Part shown: piece after piece, positions 1 through 7,461 of the stretch
Layout of the letters: each line of letters begins with the position of its first letter
Numbering within the stretch: the stretch's first letter is position 1
From: an uncultured Collinsella sp.
Lineage (GTDB): Bacteria; Actinomycetota; Coriobacteriia; Coriobacteriales; Coriobacteriaceae
NCBI GenBank assembly: GCA_900547505.1
Contig: URGY01000028.1
Coordinates: forward strand, 1 to 13,968
Length of the DNA stretch: 13,968 nucleotides
Direction: 5' to 3'
Position numbers and translations under genes: made by a program
Notes under the pieces: model-generated
Database searches by the model: none
Told to the model about the DNA's origin: nothing
What the model saw: only the letters and a program-made list of their open reading frames with translations

Positions 1-23
1 GGAAAGCACATTAAGTGCTTTCC
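1..23. terminator. Perfect 9-bp hairpin at left edge, terminator-like
   Basis: Bases 1-9 pair perfectly with 15-23 around a 5-base loop (attaa). On the plus strand the hairpin is followed by TTTGCG, a poor U-tract. It could end a plus-strand gene lying left of the window, converging on the phosphoesterase gene. Being symmetric, its direction cannot be fixed from sequence. Confidence 0.4.
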
Positions 24-199
24 TTTGCGTGCGGAACTCGCGACAAACTTAACCCGCGCCCGCCGGCCCCGGAGACCCTCCCTGCCGTCACATTGTTCGA
101 GCCGTTGTTGTTGCTCGCCGCTTCGCGGCTCGGCGGCCCCGCTCTCCGCGGCGGGGTTGTCTAAGGTTCTTGTTGAAGCTCGGCCATTGGCTCAAATGG
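24..199. other. GC-rich structured intergenic segment, no gene recognised
   Basis: No coding region with a plausible ribosome binding site is visible. The only small open frame here is Arg/Pro/Ser-rich low-complexity translation of GC-rich DNA. Two adjacent hairpins stand out. Bases 117-121 pair with 125-129 around a 3-base loop, and 137-142 pair with 151-156 around an 8-base loop. A short GTT triplet run lies at about 104-112. I see no tRNA or rRNA consensus. The segment may be a structured 3' region or an uncharacterised small RNA, but nothing decides this. Confidence 0.35.
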
Positions 200-229
200 A
201 AACGGGAGACGCATCTGCATCCCCCGTTT
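200..229 (-). terminator. Intrinsic terminator of the phosphoesterase gene
   Basis: Thirteen-base arms 200-212 and 217-229 flank the loop atct. Two positions (207/222 and 210/219) are A-C mismatches in plus-strand RNA but G-U pairs in minus-strand RNA, so the hairpin is fully paired only in the minus transcript. It begins 10 bases after the stop of the metallophosphoesterase gene. The minus-strand tail (CCATTT) is a weak U-tract. The plus strand carries five T after the hairpin, so some bidirectional activity is possible. Confidence 0.7.
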
Positions 230-238
230 TTGTTGTGA

Positions 239-706
239 TTACTCTAGGTCAATAAACTTAGTGCTTAGGATCTTGCCGTCTTTTACTAGCATTCTGGCCA
301 TGGTGGGGCCTCGAGTGCCTCTGGGGTAGCTGGCGCTGCCCGGGTTGAGGACTAAGCAGCGGCCCACTTGGGCTTCTTTGGTTACGTGGGTGTGACCGTT
401 GATGGCTACGTCTACGGATCCCACCGGAAGGTCTTCGCGGTAGTGGGCTACGGCGAATTTGAGGCCTTCGTAGGTAAAGAGCGCAAGACGGTCTACATCG
501 GGACCGTAGTCGCGGTAGTAATCGTTGTTGCCCAATACGGCCCGCACGGGGGCGATGGTGCATAGGTGCTCGTAGTCCATCTCTGACGTGAGATCGCCGG
601 CGTGGATAATCAGATCTGCGCCCTCAAGCTCATCCAAGAGCGCAGGCGATAAATAGCCGTGGGTGTCCGAGATGATGTCGATACGCTTGGCGCTTGCACT
701 GTTCAT
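239..706 (-). CDS. YfcE/MJ0936-type metallophosphoesterase
   Basis: A 155-residue cytoplasmic two-metal phosphoesterase, the usual length for this family. All calcineurin-like blocks are present in order: D14-x-H16 (SDTHG), GD at 37-38, GNND at 59-62, H88 (VAHY), and GHTH at 104-107 followed by NPGS at 121-124. Family members hydrolyse phosphodiesters such as bis-pNPP in vitro with Mn2+ or similar metals, but their physiological substrate is generally unknown, so no gene symbol is given. The ATG at 704-706 has GGAAGG upstream at good spacing. The gene lies downstream of the LytTR regulator but beyond a strong terminator, so it is probably separately transcribed or reached only by read-through. 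A terminator follows at 200-229. The family call is very safe; the substrate is unknown. Confidence 0.93.
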   Translation of the reverse strand: MNSASAKRIDIISDTHGYLSPALLDELEGADLIIHAGDLTSEMDYEHLCTIAPVRAVLGNNDYYRDYGPDVDRLALFTYEGLKFAVAHYREDLPVGSVDVAINGHTHVTKEAQVGRCLVLNPGSASYPRGTRGPTMARMLVKDGKILSTKFIDLE

Positions 707-745
707 GGGATCCCTTCCGCAAAAAACGATTCGGCAGATACATAC

Positions 746-796
746 AAAAAAGGCCCCACGGCTCCGCAGACGATGGGTCTACAGGGCTGCGGGGCC
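746..796 (-). terminator. Intrinsic terminator after the first LytTR regulator
   Basis: In minus-strand RNA, GGCCCC (complement of 791-796) pairs with GGGGCC (complement of 752-757), followed by six U (746-751). The interior can form a second stem (CGCAG/CTGCG, with AGAC/GTCT as an alternative). It starts 6 bases after the regulator stop codon and ends about 40 bases before the phosphoesterase start codon. Confidence 0.85.
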
Positions 797-802
797 AGTG
801 TG

Positions 803-1519
803 CTAGAGACTCAGAGCCTTCTTGAGCGGCACGACGCGGCGGCGCGAAACCGGCACGCGTTCGTCGACGCCCGTAATGCCCAGCTGGATGGCGCCCGAGG
901 GCACCGTCTCCACATCCGTGACGCACGCCAAGTTGACGATATAGCGGCGGTGAACACGGAAGAAGCCAAAGTCGCAGAGCTTGGCCTCAAACTGCGCCAG
1001 CGAGGTCGTCGACAAAAAGCGATCATCGACGGTATAGATGCAGGAGTAATCGTCCTTGGCCATGATAAAGCGAATGTCGTCCACGGGAATGAGCACCTTG
1101 CGGCCGCCCTTTTCCACCGGGATACGCTCGATGGTCACCTTGCTGTCCGTAACCGGCTTGGCGCGCTGCATGACCTTCTCGATCGCGCGATCCAAGCGAG
1201 CTTCCTCGACCGGCTTCATCAGATAATCGACGGCATCCACGTCGAACGCCTCGACCGCATGGTCACTATACGCAGTCACAAACACGATCGCCGGCGGATT
1301 TTTGAGCTTATGCAGCGCCTCGGCAAGTTGCAGGCCCGAGGCACCGGGCATCGAGATATCGAGAAACACGACATCCACGCGACTTTCCATAAGCATCTCG
1401 ATGGCGGAGCGGACGCTCGACGCCTCCGTGATCGTGCCGATCTTGCCCGTTTGCTCGAGCAGGAAGCGAAGCTCCGAGCGAGCCGGCGCCTCATCATCCA
1501 CAATCATCGCACGCAGCAT
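803..1519 (-). CDS. LytTR-family response regulator (system 1)
   Basis: A 238-residue cytoplasmic response regulator. The receiver domain spans residues 1-120, with acidic pocket D8/D9, phospho-acceptor D54 (FLDISMPG), T82 and K102 (KP motif). A LytTR DNA-binding domain spans about 132-235, with the typical FFRVHRRYIVNL core and the C-terminal VPVSRRR segment. LytTR regulators bind pairs of short direct repeats upstream of target promoters. The ATG at 1517-1519 is preferred over a TTG 21 bases upstream, because AAAGG lies about 10 bases before the ATG and overlaps the TTG codon region. The cognate kinase gene ends 72 bases upstream in the same operon. A paralogous regulator lies at 6689-7423. 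Targets cannot be read from sequence, but the operon context with a glycosyltransferase suggests an envelope function. Confidence 0.95.
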   Translation of the reverse strand: MLRAMIVDDEAPARSELRFLLEQTGKIGTITEASSVRSAIEMLMESRVDVVFLDISMPGASGLQLAEALHKLKNPPAIVFVTAYSDHAVEAFDVDAVDYLMKPVEEARLDRAIEKVMQRAKPVTDSKVTIERIPVEKGGRKVLIPVDDIRFIMAKDDYSCIYTVDDRFLSTTSLAQFEAKLCDFGFFRVHRRYIVNLACVTDVETVPSGAIQLGITGVDERVPVSRRRVVPLKKALSL

Positions 1520-1591
1520 GGGGATAAAACCTTTCGTCAACTAACTACGTCGGGCATCCGCCGCATGACGTTGAGCCCGTAGCCTTTTATT

Positions 1592-2935
1592 TTACTCTTG
1601 AATGTCAAAGATGCTCTCTGACAAATCAAGATGAAGGAGCACTTTGGTGCCCTTGCCCGGCGCCGATTCGACACGCGTATAGGAGTGCGGCCCATAAAAG
1701 CGATGGATGCGCTCCGAAATATTGTGCATGGCCACACCGGCACCGCCACCCTGGGGAGAGCTGGCGTCGGGACGGGCAGAGCGCTCGTCAAACAGTCTGG
1801 CGGCGGTACCCTCATCCATGCCCACGCCATTATCGGCCACGGCAATCAAGATTGCATCCTCGCCGTCTTGGTGAACGGTCACGTCGATCCTCAGGGCGTC
1901 GTCATCGCCCATACCATGACGTACGGCGTTCTCGACAATCGGCTGGATCACGAACGCCGGCACCAACGTATCTTCCACGTCCTCGGACACATCGAACGTC
2001 GCAAGCACGCGGTCCTCGCCAAAGCGGGCCTTCTCAAAGGTAAGGTAGCGCTTGGTCTGTGCAACCTCGCGCGAGACCGGAATGAGCGATCCCGAGTTGT
2101 CGAGCGTGGCACGATAGAACGATGAGAACTCACGAAGCAGTTCGCGGGCCCGCAGCGGGTCGGTGCGCGTAAACGATGCAATGGTGTTCAGCGTGTTGAA
2201 CAGGAAGTGCGGGTTAATCTGCGCCTGCAGCGCACGCACCTCAGCGCGCGCTGTGAGTTCCTTTTGCACCTCGAGCTCGTGGATGGCGAGCTGCGTGGAC
2301 AAGATCTCGGCAAAGCCCGAGGCAAGCGCGTACTGGGTACGGTCGACGGCGCGCGGGGTCTTGTAGTAGAACTTGAGCGTGCCGACGGTACGATCGCCCA
2401 CCTTGATGGGGGCGATAATGCCGGCGGGGACTTGGTTGTGCGAGCCATCCGAGCCCACGACATCCACCATACGGTTGAACGACTGCACGATGCCATGTTC
2501 GATAACGTAGCGCGTGGCAAGCGTGTGGATGGGAGAATCTGGCAGTAGTTTTTCCTCAAACTCGCCCGCGCAGGCCAACACGTTGCCCTCGTCGGTGATG
2601 GCAACTGTCATGGCGCGCGTCTCGGGCAAAATGCGCCGGCACACCAAACGCGCCGACTCCTGCGTCAAACCGCCCTTAATGTCCTCGAGCATGGCCGAGG
2701 CCACCGAGAGCGTCTCCTCGGTGTACTGGGAGCGCACCGAATCGGGATTGAGCGTCAAAAAGATAAAGATGCACAGAAAGATGCACAGCAGCGCGCAGGC
2801 AATCACCGTGGCGATCGGCTCGATACCGGTCACCAAGGCAAAAATAAAGTACACCAGCACGCAAATGGCGCAGGCAACGGCAATGATGCGAAAGATTGAT
2901 ATTGAACTATCGCGCTGGGCGCGGCGGTCGATCAT
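1592..2935 (-). CDS. LytS-type sensor histidine kinase (system 1)
   Basis: A 447-residue membrane kinase. Two hydrophobic segments (about 13-33 and 40-62) are joined by a very short loop, which leaves almost no extracellular sensor and suggests membrane or cytoplasmic sensing. A GAF-like region follows (about 90-215). Next comes the His_kinase module with phospho-acceptor H243 in NPHFLFN, then the ATPase domain with the N-box PIVENAV (N336), D368-N-G-V-G, and the glycine-rich GGGAGVAMHN (397-406). Classical LytS has a 5-6 helix 5TM module in place of the two helices seen here. The start codon ATG overlaps the glycosyltransferase stop as ATGA, implying translational coupling. Its partner regulator follows after 72 bases. 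The paralogous kinase at 7462-8847 has the same plan, so the pair probably arose by duplication. The signal sensed is unknown. Confidence 0.94.
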   Translation of the reverse strand: MIDRRAQRDSSISIFRIIAVACAICVLVYFIFALVTGIEPIATVIACALLCIFLCIFIFLTLNPDSVRSQYTEETLSVASAMLEDIKGGLTQESARLVCRRILPETRAMTVAITDEGNVLACAGEFEEKLLPDSPIHTLATRYVIEHGIVQSFNRMVDVVGSDGSHNQVPAGIIAPIKVGDRTVGTLKFYYKTPRAVDRTQYALASGFAEILSTQLAIHELEVQKELTARAEVRALQAQINPHFLFNTLNTIASFTRTDPLRARELLREFSSFYRATLDNSGSLIPVSREVAQTKRYLTFEKARFGEDRVLATFDVSEDVEDTLVPAFVIQPIVENAVRHGMGDDDALRIDVTVHQDGEDAILIAVADNGVGMDEGTAARLFDERSARPDASSPQGGGAGVAMHNISERIHRFYGPHSYTRVESAPGKGTKVLLHLDLSESIFDIQE

Positions 2936-4119
2936 TCGGCCCCCTCCAGGATACTGATCAGTTGTGCGTCACGCCAAAGCCCGTCCATGATCTTGGGCCA
3001 AAAGCTCTGGAAACGCAGATAGCTTGCAGCGTTTTGGCGCGCATAGGCCTTTGCCTCGCCGATACCATGGCGCCAGATGCGCAGGTAGCCCTCATGCTCG
3101 CGGGTAAACACGCTGCGGACCATAGCGGTCTTGCGCACGCGGTCGTCGAGCTCGCGCGAAATCCACGGGCCCGGGTAGGGCATGAGCGATGCCGCCGTAA
3201 CGGGAATGAGCTCCTTTTGATGCGCGGCGAATGTCAACTTGGCCCGTTCATAGTACCAACGGTATACATCCTGCATAAAGCGCGGTGAGCGCTTTTCGGA
3301 CTCCGGAGGCAGATGGCGCACAGTCCACTCGTTATCGAACCACACGTCGTAGCCAAACATGCGCATGTTAAAGAGGTAATCCAAGTCCTCACCGCGGGTG
3401 ATAAACGGGTCAAAGGCCACACGCGTAAAGGCGCGGGCGTGCAGGGCCATCAGGCCGCCGCACACGTAGTTGGAGCGCGAGATGCGAGTGCCCGAGAGCG
3501 CCTTTTTCATCCAACGGTTGAACTCGATGCGCTTGGTCCACCAACGATGGCAGATGCCCGCCTTGTCCGTGGGAGCCAGCGGCGAGCCGTCGCGATCGTA
3601 GAAATAGCCGCTCTTGACCAAGATCGGCAAGCCCTGACGTGTCTGCTGCCCCAACGCATAGGTCGCGCGCTTCATAAAGTCGGCGTCGATGACAGTTTCA
3701 TCGTCATCCAAAAAGATAACCGCGTCATGCCCCAGCACAGCGGCACAGGCTAGCCCCATGTTGCGGATGGCACCGTAGCCTCGCAGGCTCACGCACTCGC
3801 CCGAACCCTTGGGCGCGATCTGAGCAACCCGGTCTGCGATGCGCGAGGCCTGGGTGTTGGTGACAACGGTGACCTTGAGCGTGGGATGCGCGTCGACAAT
3901 CTCGTGCACGCGCAGCGACACATCGGCTGTGGCAGAAACGGGACAGACCACCAAAAGGATGATGCGCGGAATGTCGCACACCTGCTCAAGCGAGGCCAAG
4001 CAGCGGTCAAGTTCGGGATTGTCGGCGTTGAGTCGCGTCGAATGGTCATAGGTGCCAGGGGCGTTTGCGCAAGCGTCATCGCCCGCCCAATACGTTGGAA
4101 TCACGACTGTGGCGTTCAT
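2932..4119 (-). CDS. Glycosyltransferase family 2-like protein
   Basis: A 395-residue cytoplasmic GT-A-fold protein. It begins with the nucleotide-sugar binding strand ATVVIPTYW (3-11). A DXD-like metal and sugar-nucleotide motif follows (FLDDDE, D138-D140), then a downstream GED motif (243-245, in RGEDLDYLF) typical of GT2 catalytic bases. Residues about 270-395 are rich in aromatic and basic residues without a clear membrane helix. The likely role is transfer of a sugar onto an envelope glycan, polysaccharide or glycolipid; donor and acceptor cannot be told. AGGGAGGG precedes the ATG. Its stop overlaps the start of the LytS-type kinase by 4 bases, so the enzyme heads a glycosyltransferase-kinase-regulator operon. 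A terminator-shaped hairpin lies only 27 bases upstream of the start codon. The GT2-like call is good, but the exact subfamily is not recognised. Confidence 0.85.
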   Translation of the reverse strand: MNATVVIPTYWAGDDACANAPGTYDHSTRLNADNPELDRCLASLEQVCDIPRIILLVVCPVSATADVSLRVHEIVDAHPTLKVTVVTNTQASRIADRVAQIAPKGSGECVSLRGYGAIRNMGLACAAVLGHDAVIFLDDDETVIDADFMKRATYALGQQTRQGLPILVKSGYFYDRDGSPLAPTDKAGICHRWWTKRIEFNRWMKKALSGTRISRSNYVCGGLMALHARAFTRVAFDPFITRGEDLDYLFNMRMFGYDVWFDNEWTVRHLPPESEKRSPRFMQDVYRWYYERAKLTFAAHQKELIPVTAASLMPYPGPWISRELDDRVRKTAMVRSVFTREHEGYLRIWRHGIGEAKAYARQNAASYLRFQSFWPKIMDGLWRDAQLISILEGAE

Positions 4120-4140
4120 GCCTTACCCTCCCTGCAACAC

Positions 4141-4175
4141 AAAAACGGGACGCCGCCAAACACAGGCGACGCCCC
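4141..4175 (-). terminator. Intrinsic terminator between MFS transporter and glycosyltransferase
   Basis: In minus-strand RNA an 11-bp stem (complements of 4165-4175 and 4147-4157) closes a 7-base loop, then one G and five U (4141-4145) follow. Two pairs are G-U in the minus RNA and A-C mismatches in the plus RNA, so it acts on minus transcripts. It lies 115 bases after the transporter stop, and its U-tract ends only 21 bases before the glycosyltransferase ATG. It is therefore either the transporter terminator or a leader attenuator of the glycosyltransferase operon. Confidence 0.8.
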
Positions 4176-4192
4176 GCGACCTAGCTGATTCC

Positions 4193-4242
4193 ATCATACC
4201 CACTTGGGCAAATCATTGCTCGCAAGTCGCAATGTTTATTGC
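4193..4242 (-). promoter_or_regulatory. Possible leader or promoter region of the glycosyltransferase operon
   Basis: This stretch lies upstream of the hairpin at 4141-4175. A TATGAT -10-like hexamer (minus strand, 4193-4198) is present without a convincing -35 box. Bases 4214-4219 (CATTGC) are inverted at 4229-4234 (GCAATG). The latter can instead pair as GCAAT (4229-4233) with ATTGC (4238-4242), so two mutually exclusive small stems are possible. This may be an operator or part of a leader. The evidence is weak and comes from dyad symmetry only. Confidence 0.25.
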
Positions 4243-4290
4243 GGATAACCCCAAAAGAGTACCGTGGACAGGCACAATAGCCGCTCGCTC

Positions 4291-5550
4291 CTATGCGGCA
4301 TGCTCTGCCGCCCGAGTCATGCGGGACAGGCGGACCAGCAGCATAAAGCCAACGACCAGCAGCACACCAATGGAAAGGACGCCCAGCGACGGGTTGCCGG
4401 TCAGCGAGGTGACGACCGACACCAGGAAGGTGCCCATAACGCTTGCATAACGACCGAAGATGTCAAAGAAGCCGTAGTACTCGTTGGACTTTTCCTTGGG
4501 GATAATGCGGCCAAAGTAGCTACGGCTGAGCGCCTGCACGCCGCCCTGGAACAGGCCGACCATAATGGCAAGCACCCAGAATTCAAAGGCGGTCTTTAGG
4601 AAGAACGCGGCGAACAGCACAATGCCCATGTAGGCGGCGACCGCCACCAGGATCATGTTGAGCGTGCCCACGCGTCCGGCGAGCTTGCCGTAGATGATGG
4701 CGGACGGAAAGGCCACGAACTGCGTAACGAGCAACGCCAGCACCAGCTGCGTCGAATCGATGCCCAAAGCCGAGCCGTAGCTGGTAGCCATGGAAATGAC
4801 CGTGTGCACACCGTCGATATAGAAGAAGAACGCAATCATGTAGACCAGCACGGTCTTGTTGTGGGCGATCTCGCGCATGGTGTGTCCGACCTCGGAGAAC
4901 ACACCGCCCACGATGTGGCCGATAGTGTCCTCGGGACCGCGCTCGCGACCGTACTTTTGCTTATAGGTGCGAATGAGCGGCAGGGTAAAGACGAGCCACC
5001 AGGCACCAGTGATGATAAACGACAGACGCGTTGCCAGCATGGTAGGGACGCCAAGAGCGGGGCCACCCATGATGAGCGCCAGGCAGATGACGAACGGCAC
5101 GGTGGAACCGATGTAGCCCCAGGCATAGCCCGAGCTGGACACGGCGTCCATGCGCTCGTCGGTGGTAATGTCGGGCAGCATGGCGTCGTAGAACGTCATA
5201 GAAGAGTTAAGGCCGATGGTGCACAGCACGTACACGGTCAAAAATGCCATGGCGGACATTGGGATAGCCTGCGCCAAGCAAAGCACCAGGCCCGTGAGGA
5301 AGAAGCCCAAGAAGAACTTGATCTTGTTGCCGGCGTAGTCGGCAAGCGCGCCCAGAATGGGCATGAGCATGGCGATGACCAGCGAGGCGATCGTCTGCGC
5401 ATTGCCCCAGGCGACCACCAGGTCGGCCGAAGAAGCGCCGGTATTGATGGCGTTAAAGTAAATGGGCACCACCGAGGTATTGAGCAGCACGAGGGCCGAA
5501 TTGCCCACATCATACATAACCCAGTTACGCTCGAGCTTGGTGTATTTCAT
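4291..5550 (-). CDS. UMF1/Atg22-type major facilitator transporter
   Basis: A 419-residue integral membrane protein with about 12 hydrophobic segments, usual MFS length. Family features are the N-terminal W10-x-x-Y13-D (YDVGNS), a GALADYAGNK loop after helix 2 (67-76), and the helix-10 region GLFQGGVQALSRSYFGR (332-348) followed by IPKEK and YYGFFDIFGRY (358-368). These match the Atg22-like (UMF1) branch of the MFS. Yeast Atg22 exports amino acids from vacuoles; the bacterial members are mostly of unknown substrate, so a solute exporter is only a possibility. GAAGGG precedes the ATG. It lies 101 bases downstream of the phospholipase C-like gene with no strong terminator between. It may therefore be the last gene of the second LytS/LytTR operon, ended at 4141-4175. 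Confidence 0.88.
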   Translation of the reverse strand: MKYTKLERNWVMYDVGNSALVLLNTSVVPIYFNAINTGASSADLVVAWGNAQTIASLVIAMLMPILGALADYAGNKIKFFLGFFLTGLVLCLAQAIPMSAMAFLTVYVLCTIGLNSSMTFYDAMLPDITTDERMDAVSSSGYAWGYIGSTVPFVICLALIMGGPALGVPTMLATRLSFIITGAWWLVFTLPLIRTYKQKYGRERGPEDTIGHIVGGVFSEVGHTMREIAHNKTVLVYMIAFFFYIDGVHTVISMATSYGSALGIDSTQLVLALLVTQFVAFPSAIIYGKLAGRVGTLNMILVAVAAYMGIVLFAAFFLKTAFEFWVLAIMVGLFQGGVQALSRSYFGRIIPKEKSNEYYGFFDIFGRYASVMGTFLVSVVTSLTGNPSLGVLSIGVLLVVGFMLLVRLSRMTRAAEHAA

Positions 5551-5651
5551 GGACAGGGACCCTTCGTATTCGCCCGATATGCAGTTAGTTCATCGTACCC
5601 CAATTGTCCAGAACCGCCGGTAAGGATTCGGCAAAGGGGCACGCACAGGCC

Positions 5652-6596
5652 CTATTCCTCGCGGTCGAACTCCTCATCGGCATTGAGCACGCGACCGCTG
5701 TAGTTGACGTGACTGGTCACGGCATCCATGTCACCGGTCTCGATAAAACGTGCGACCGTGCACTCGTAATCGACCAGCGCGCGATCAAAGACCTCGGGGA
5801 AGCTCTCAGTCGAGACCTCGTCGGTAAAGGGGTTCTTCCATGTCAGGTGGCCCAGGTTACCGGTGCGCTCGGGCAGCTCCGTCGTCACGCGATGGGCAAG
5901 GCCGTCGAGCAGCGAGTAGTCGTGCACCAAGCCCTCAACCAGCGAGATTGCGCGCGTCTTTGCGGAGCCGGCCGGCTCAATCGCGCGGTAAAGTCGCTGC
6001 ATATTGGCAACGGCAGCACCGTACTCCCCCGCCGGAATGTCAATGCCGTACACGCGTCCGGCAACATAGCTCATCAGCACGCCGGCCACGCGATTGATGC
6101 GATCGGTGGTGACGATCTCGCCCGCCGGCGGGTAATCGTCGACCGTAGCGCCATCGCGTTTAAGCTGCAGCATCAGTACATCCAGGTCGCTCTCGATCAC
6201 GGCATGGACCTGACTGCTCGAATCCTCAAGCTCTGAATCGGACTCCACGATGCCAAACTGCTGCTCATAGACAAAGGGATGGGCGTTGCGGTCGAGCACG
6301 TAATGAGACAGCAGGCCCAGCGCAAAGGCACGACCCAAGCTGGCGTCGCGCGGCAGCAGATGCGACACGCCGTCGCGCAGGCACGCGAACTGGCGAGACA
6401 TGCGCGACCGATGCATGACCTGTGCCAGCAGCGTGCAGTCGGAAACACGCGGTGTCAGAATGTGAAAGAAAAACGGGTCGGGGCCTTGGTTGCCCAAGAT
6501 AAAGGCAATGCGCTCTTCATCGGACGTGATGACGCCCTGCGGAAGACGGTCGATGCTTTCCTCGCCAAACAGATGATGGGTGATAAGCGCGGGCAT
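5652..6596 (-). CDS. Zinc-dependent phospholipase C-like protein
   Basis: A 314-residue protein with the histidine and aspartate pattern of the bacterial zinc-dependent phospholipase C-like family (all-helical fold). Visible blocks are PALITHHLFGE (2-12), FILGNQGPD (32-40), GLLSHYVLDRNAHPFVY (94-110, with H98, D102, H106), and HAVIESDLD (131-139). Secreted relatives cleave phosphatidylcholine, but this protein lacks a signal peptide and belongs to a cytoplasmic-type branch with unproven activity. A GTG 30 bases upstream of the chosen ATG (6594-6596) would add ten residues. The ATG is preferred because GAAAGG sits 7 bases before it and the family start PALITHHLF follows at once. The gene lies 92 bases after the second LytTR regulator and 101 bases before the transporter, probably in one operon. 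The family call is good; the substrate is unknown. Confidence 0.82.
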   Translation of the reverse strand: MPALITHHLFGEESIDRLPQGVITSDEERIAFILGNQGPDPFFFHILTPRVSDCTLLAQVMHRSRMSRQFACLRDGVSHLLPRDASLGRAFALGLLSHYVLDRNAHPFVYEQQFGIVESDSELEDSSSQVHAVIESDLDVLMLQLKRDGATVDDYPPAGEIVTTDRINRVAGVLMSYVAGRVYGIDIPAGEYGAAVANMQRLYRAIEPAGSAKTRAISLVEGLVHDYSLLDGLAHRVTTELPERTGNLGHLTWKNPFTDEVSTESFPEVFDRALVDYECTVARFIETGDMDAVTSHVNYSGRVLNADEEFDREE

Positions 6597-6688
6597 AATG
6601 ATCCTTTCGATTTCATTCGATGCCACCCATTATGCCCACCGCGCGCCCATGCCAAACCTGCGATGGTAAACGACGGCACGCAAGCCTC

Positions 6689-7423
6689 TTACGCAAGCCC
6701 CAGGTGCGACTTGACCTCGGCGGCACGACGACGGGACACCGGTACCGTCGAGCTCACGCGGTCGAGCCTGAGCTCCATCAACCCCGTGGAGCCAATCTCA
6801 ACATTGTGCACGTCTTCCAAATTGACCAGATAGCTGCGATGAACGCGAATAAAGCCCTCGGAGCCCAAGCGACGCTCGAGCGAAGAGATCGACTCATTGA
6901 TCAGGTACGTTCCCTCGGCGCAGATGGCGTTGCAAAAATCGGCGCGCGCCTCAAAGTAGCAGACGTCTGCGGCGGGAATGAACACCTTTTTGCCCCCGCG
7001 GTCCACCGTCAGACGCAAAGGCTGGCGCGGAGCGTGGATAACACGACGGGCACCCAAGGCTGCCTCGATCTTGTCGAGTGCCTTTGACAGGCGTGCGTCC
7101 TCGACCGGCTTGACGACATAATCGACCGCATCGAGGTTATACGCATCGGCGGCAAACTCGGCAAACGCCGTCACAAACACAACCACCGGCGGCGTCTTTA
7201 GGTTCTGCAGCGTCTCGGCAAGCTCAATTCCCGAGCGGCCGGGCATGGTAATGTCTAAAAACAACACGTCGGGCTTGTTCGACAGAATCGACTCCACGGC
7301 TTCGGTGACATTGCCCGCCTCGGCAATCTGACCCACACGCGTATCCTTTTCCAACAGATAGCGTAGCTCAGCCCTAATGGGAGGCTCGTCATCAACCACC
7401 AAGATGTTCCAGCCTTCGGACAT
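6689..7423 (-). CDS. LytTR-family response regulator (system 2)
   Basis: A 244-residue regulator with the same plan as the one at 803-1519. The receiver has D11/D12, phospho-acceptor D57 (FLDITMPG), T85 and K105 (KP). A LytTR DNA-binding domain spans about 138-242, with GFIRVHRSYLVNL and the C-terminal VPVSRRR. The two regulators share many blocks, including VVDDE, AELRYLLE versus SELRFLLE, and LDAVDYVVKPVEDARL versus VDAVDYLMKPVEEARL, so they are clear paralogues. The ATG at 7421-7423 has GAGGGGAAG upstream at good spacing. It follows its kinase by 38 bases. No strong terminator is visible after its stop; only a weak 6-bp stem at about 6656-6684 precedes the phospholipase C-like gene. Confidence 0.95.
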   Translation of the reverse strand: MSEGWNILVVDDEPPIRAELRYLLEKDTRVGQIAEAGNVTEAVESILSNKPDVLFLDITMPGRSGIELAETLQNLKTPPVVVFVTAFAEFAADAYNLDAVDYVVKPVEDARLSKALDKIEAALGARRVIHAPRQPLRLTVDRGGKKVFIPAADVCYFEARADFCNAICAEGTYLINESISSLERRLGSEGFIRVHRSYLVNLEDVHNVEIGSTGLMELRLDRVSSTVPVSRRRAAEVKSHLGLA

Positions 7424-7461
7424 ATGTGCTTCCCCTCTTTTTCTCTCAATCCAACCGCGTG

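Noticed and set aside
1..23. Left-edge hairpin considered as adapter or transposon end
   Set aside because: It matches no Nextera or mosaic-end sequence and is not repeated elsewhere in the window.
84..112. TTCGAGC near base 97, resembling a tRNA T-loop
   Set aside because: The flanking bases do not form the 5-bp T-stem and no acceptor or anticodon arms are found.
1520..1591. Imperfect hairpin in the 72-base gap between first kinase and regulator
   Set aside because: The stem (CTACGGGC with GCCCGACGTAG) is interrupted by 3 bases and has no U-tract. The genes are an obvious pair, so a terminator is unlikely.
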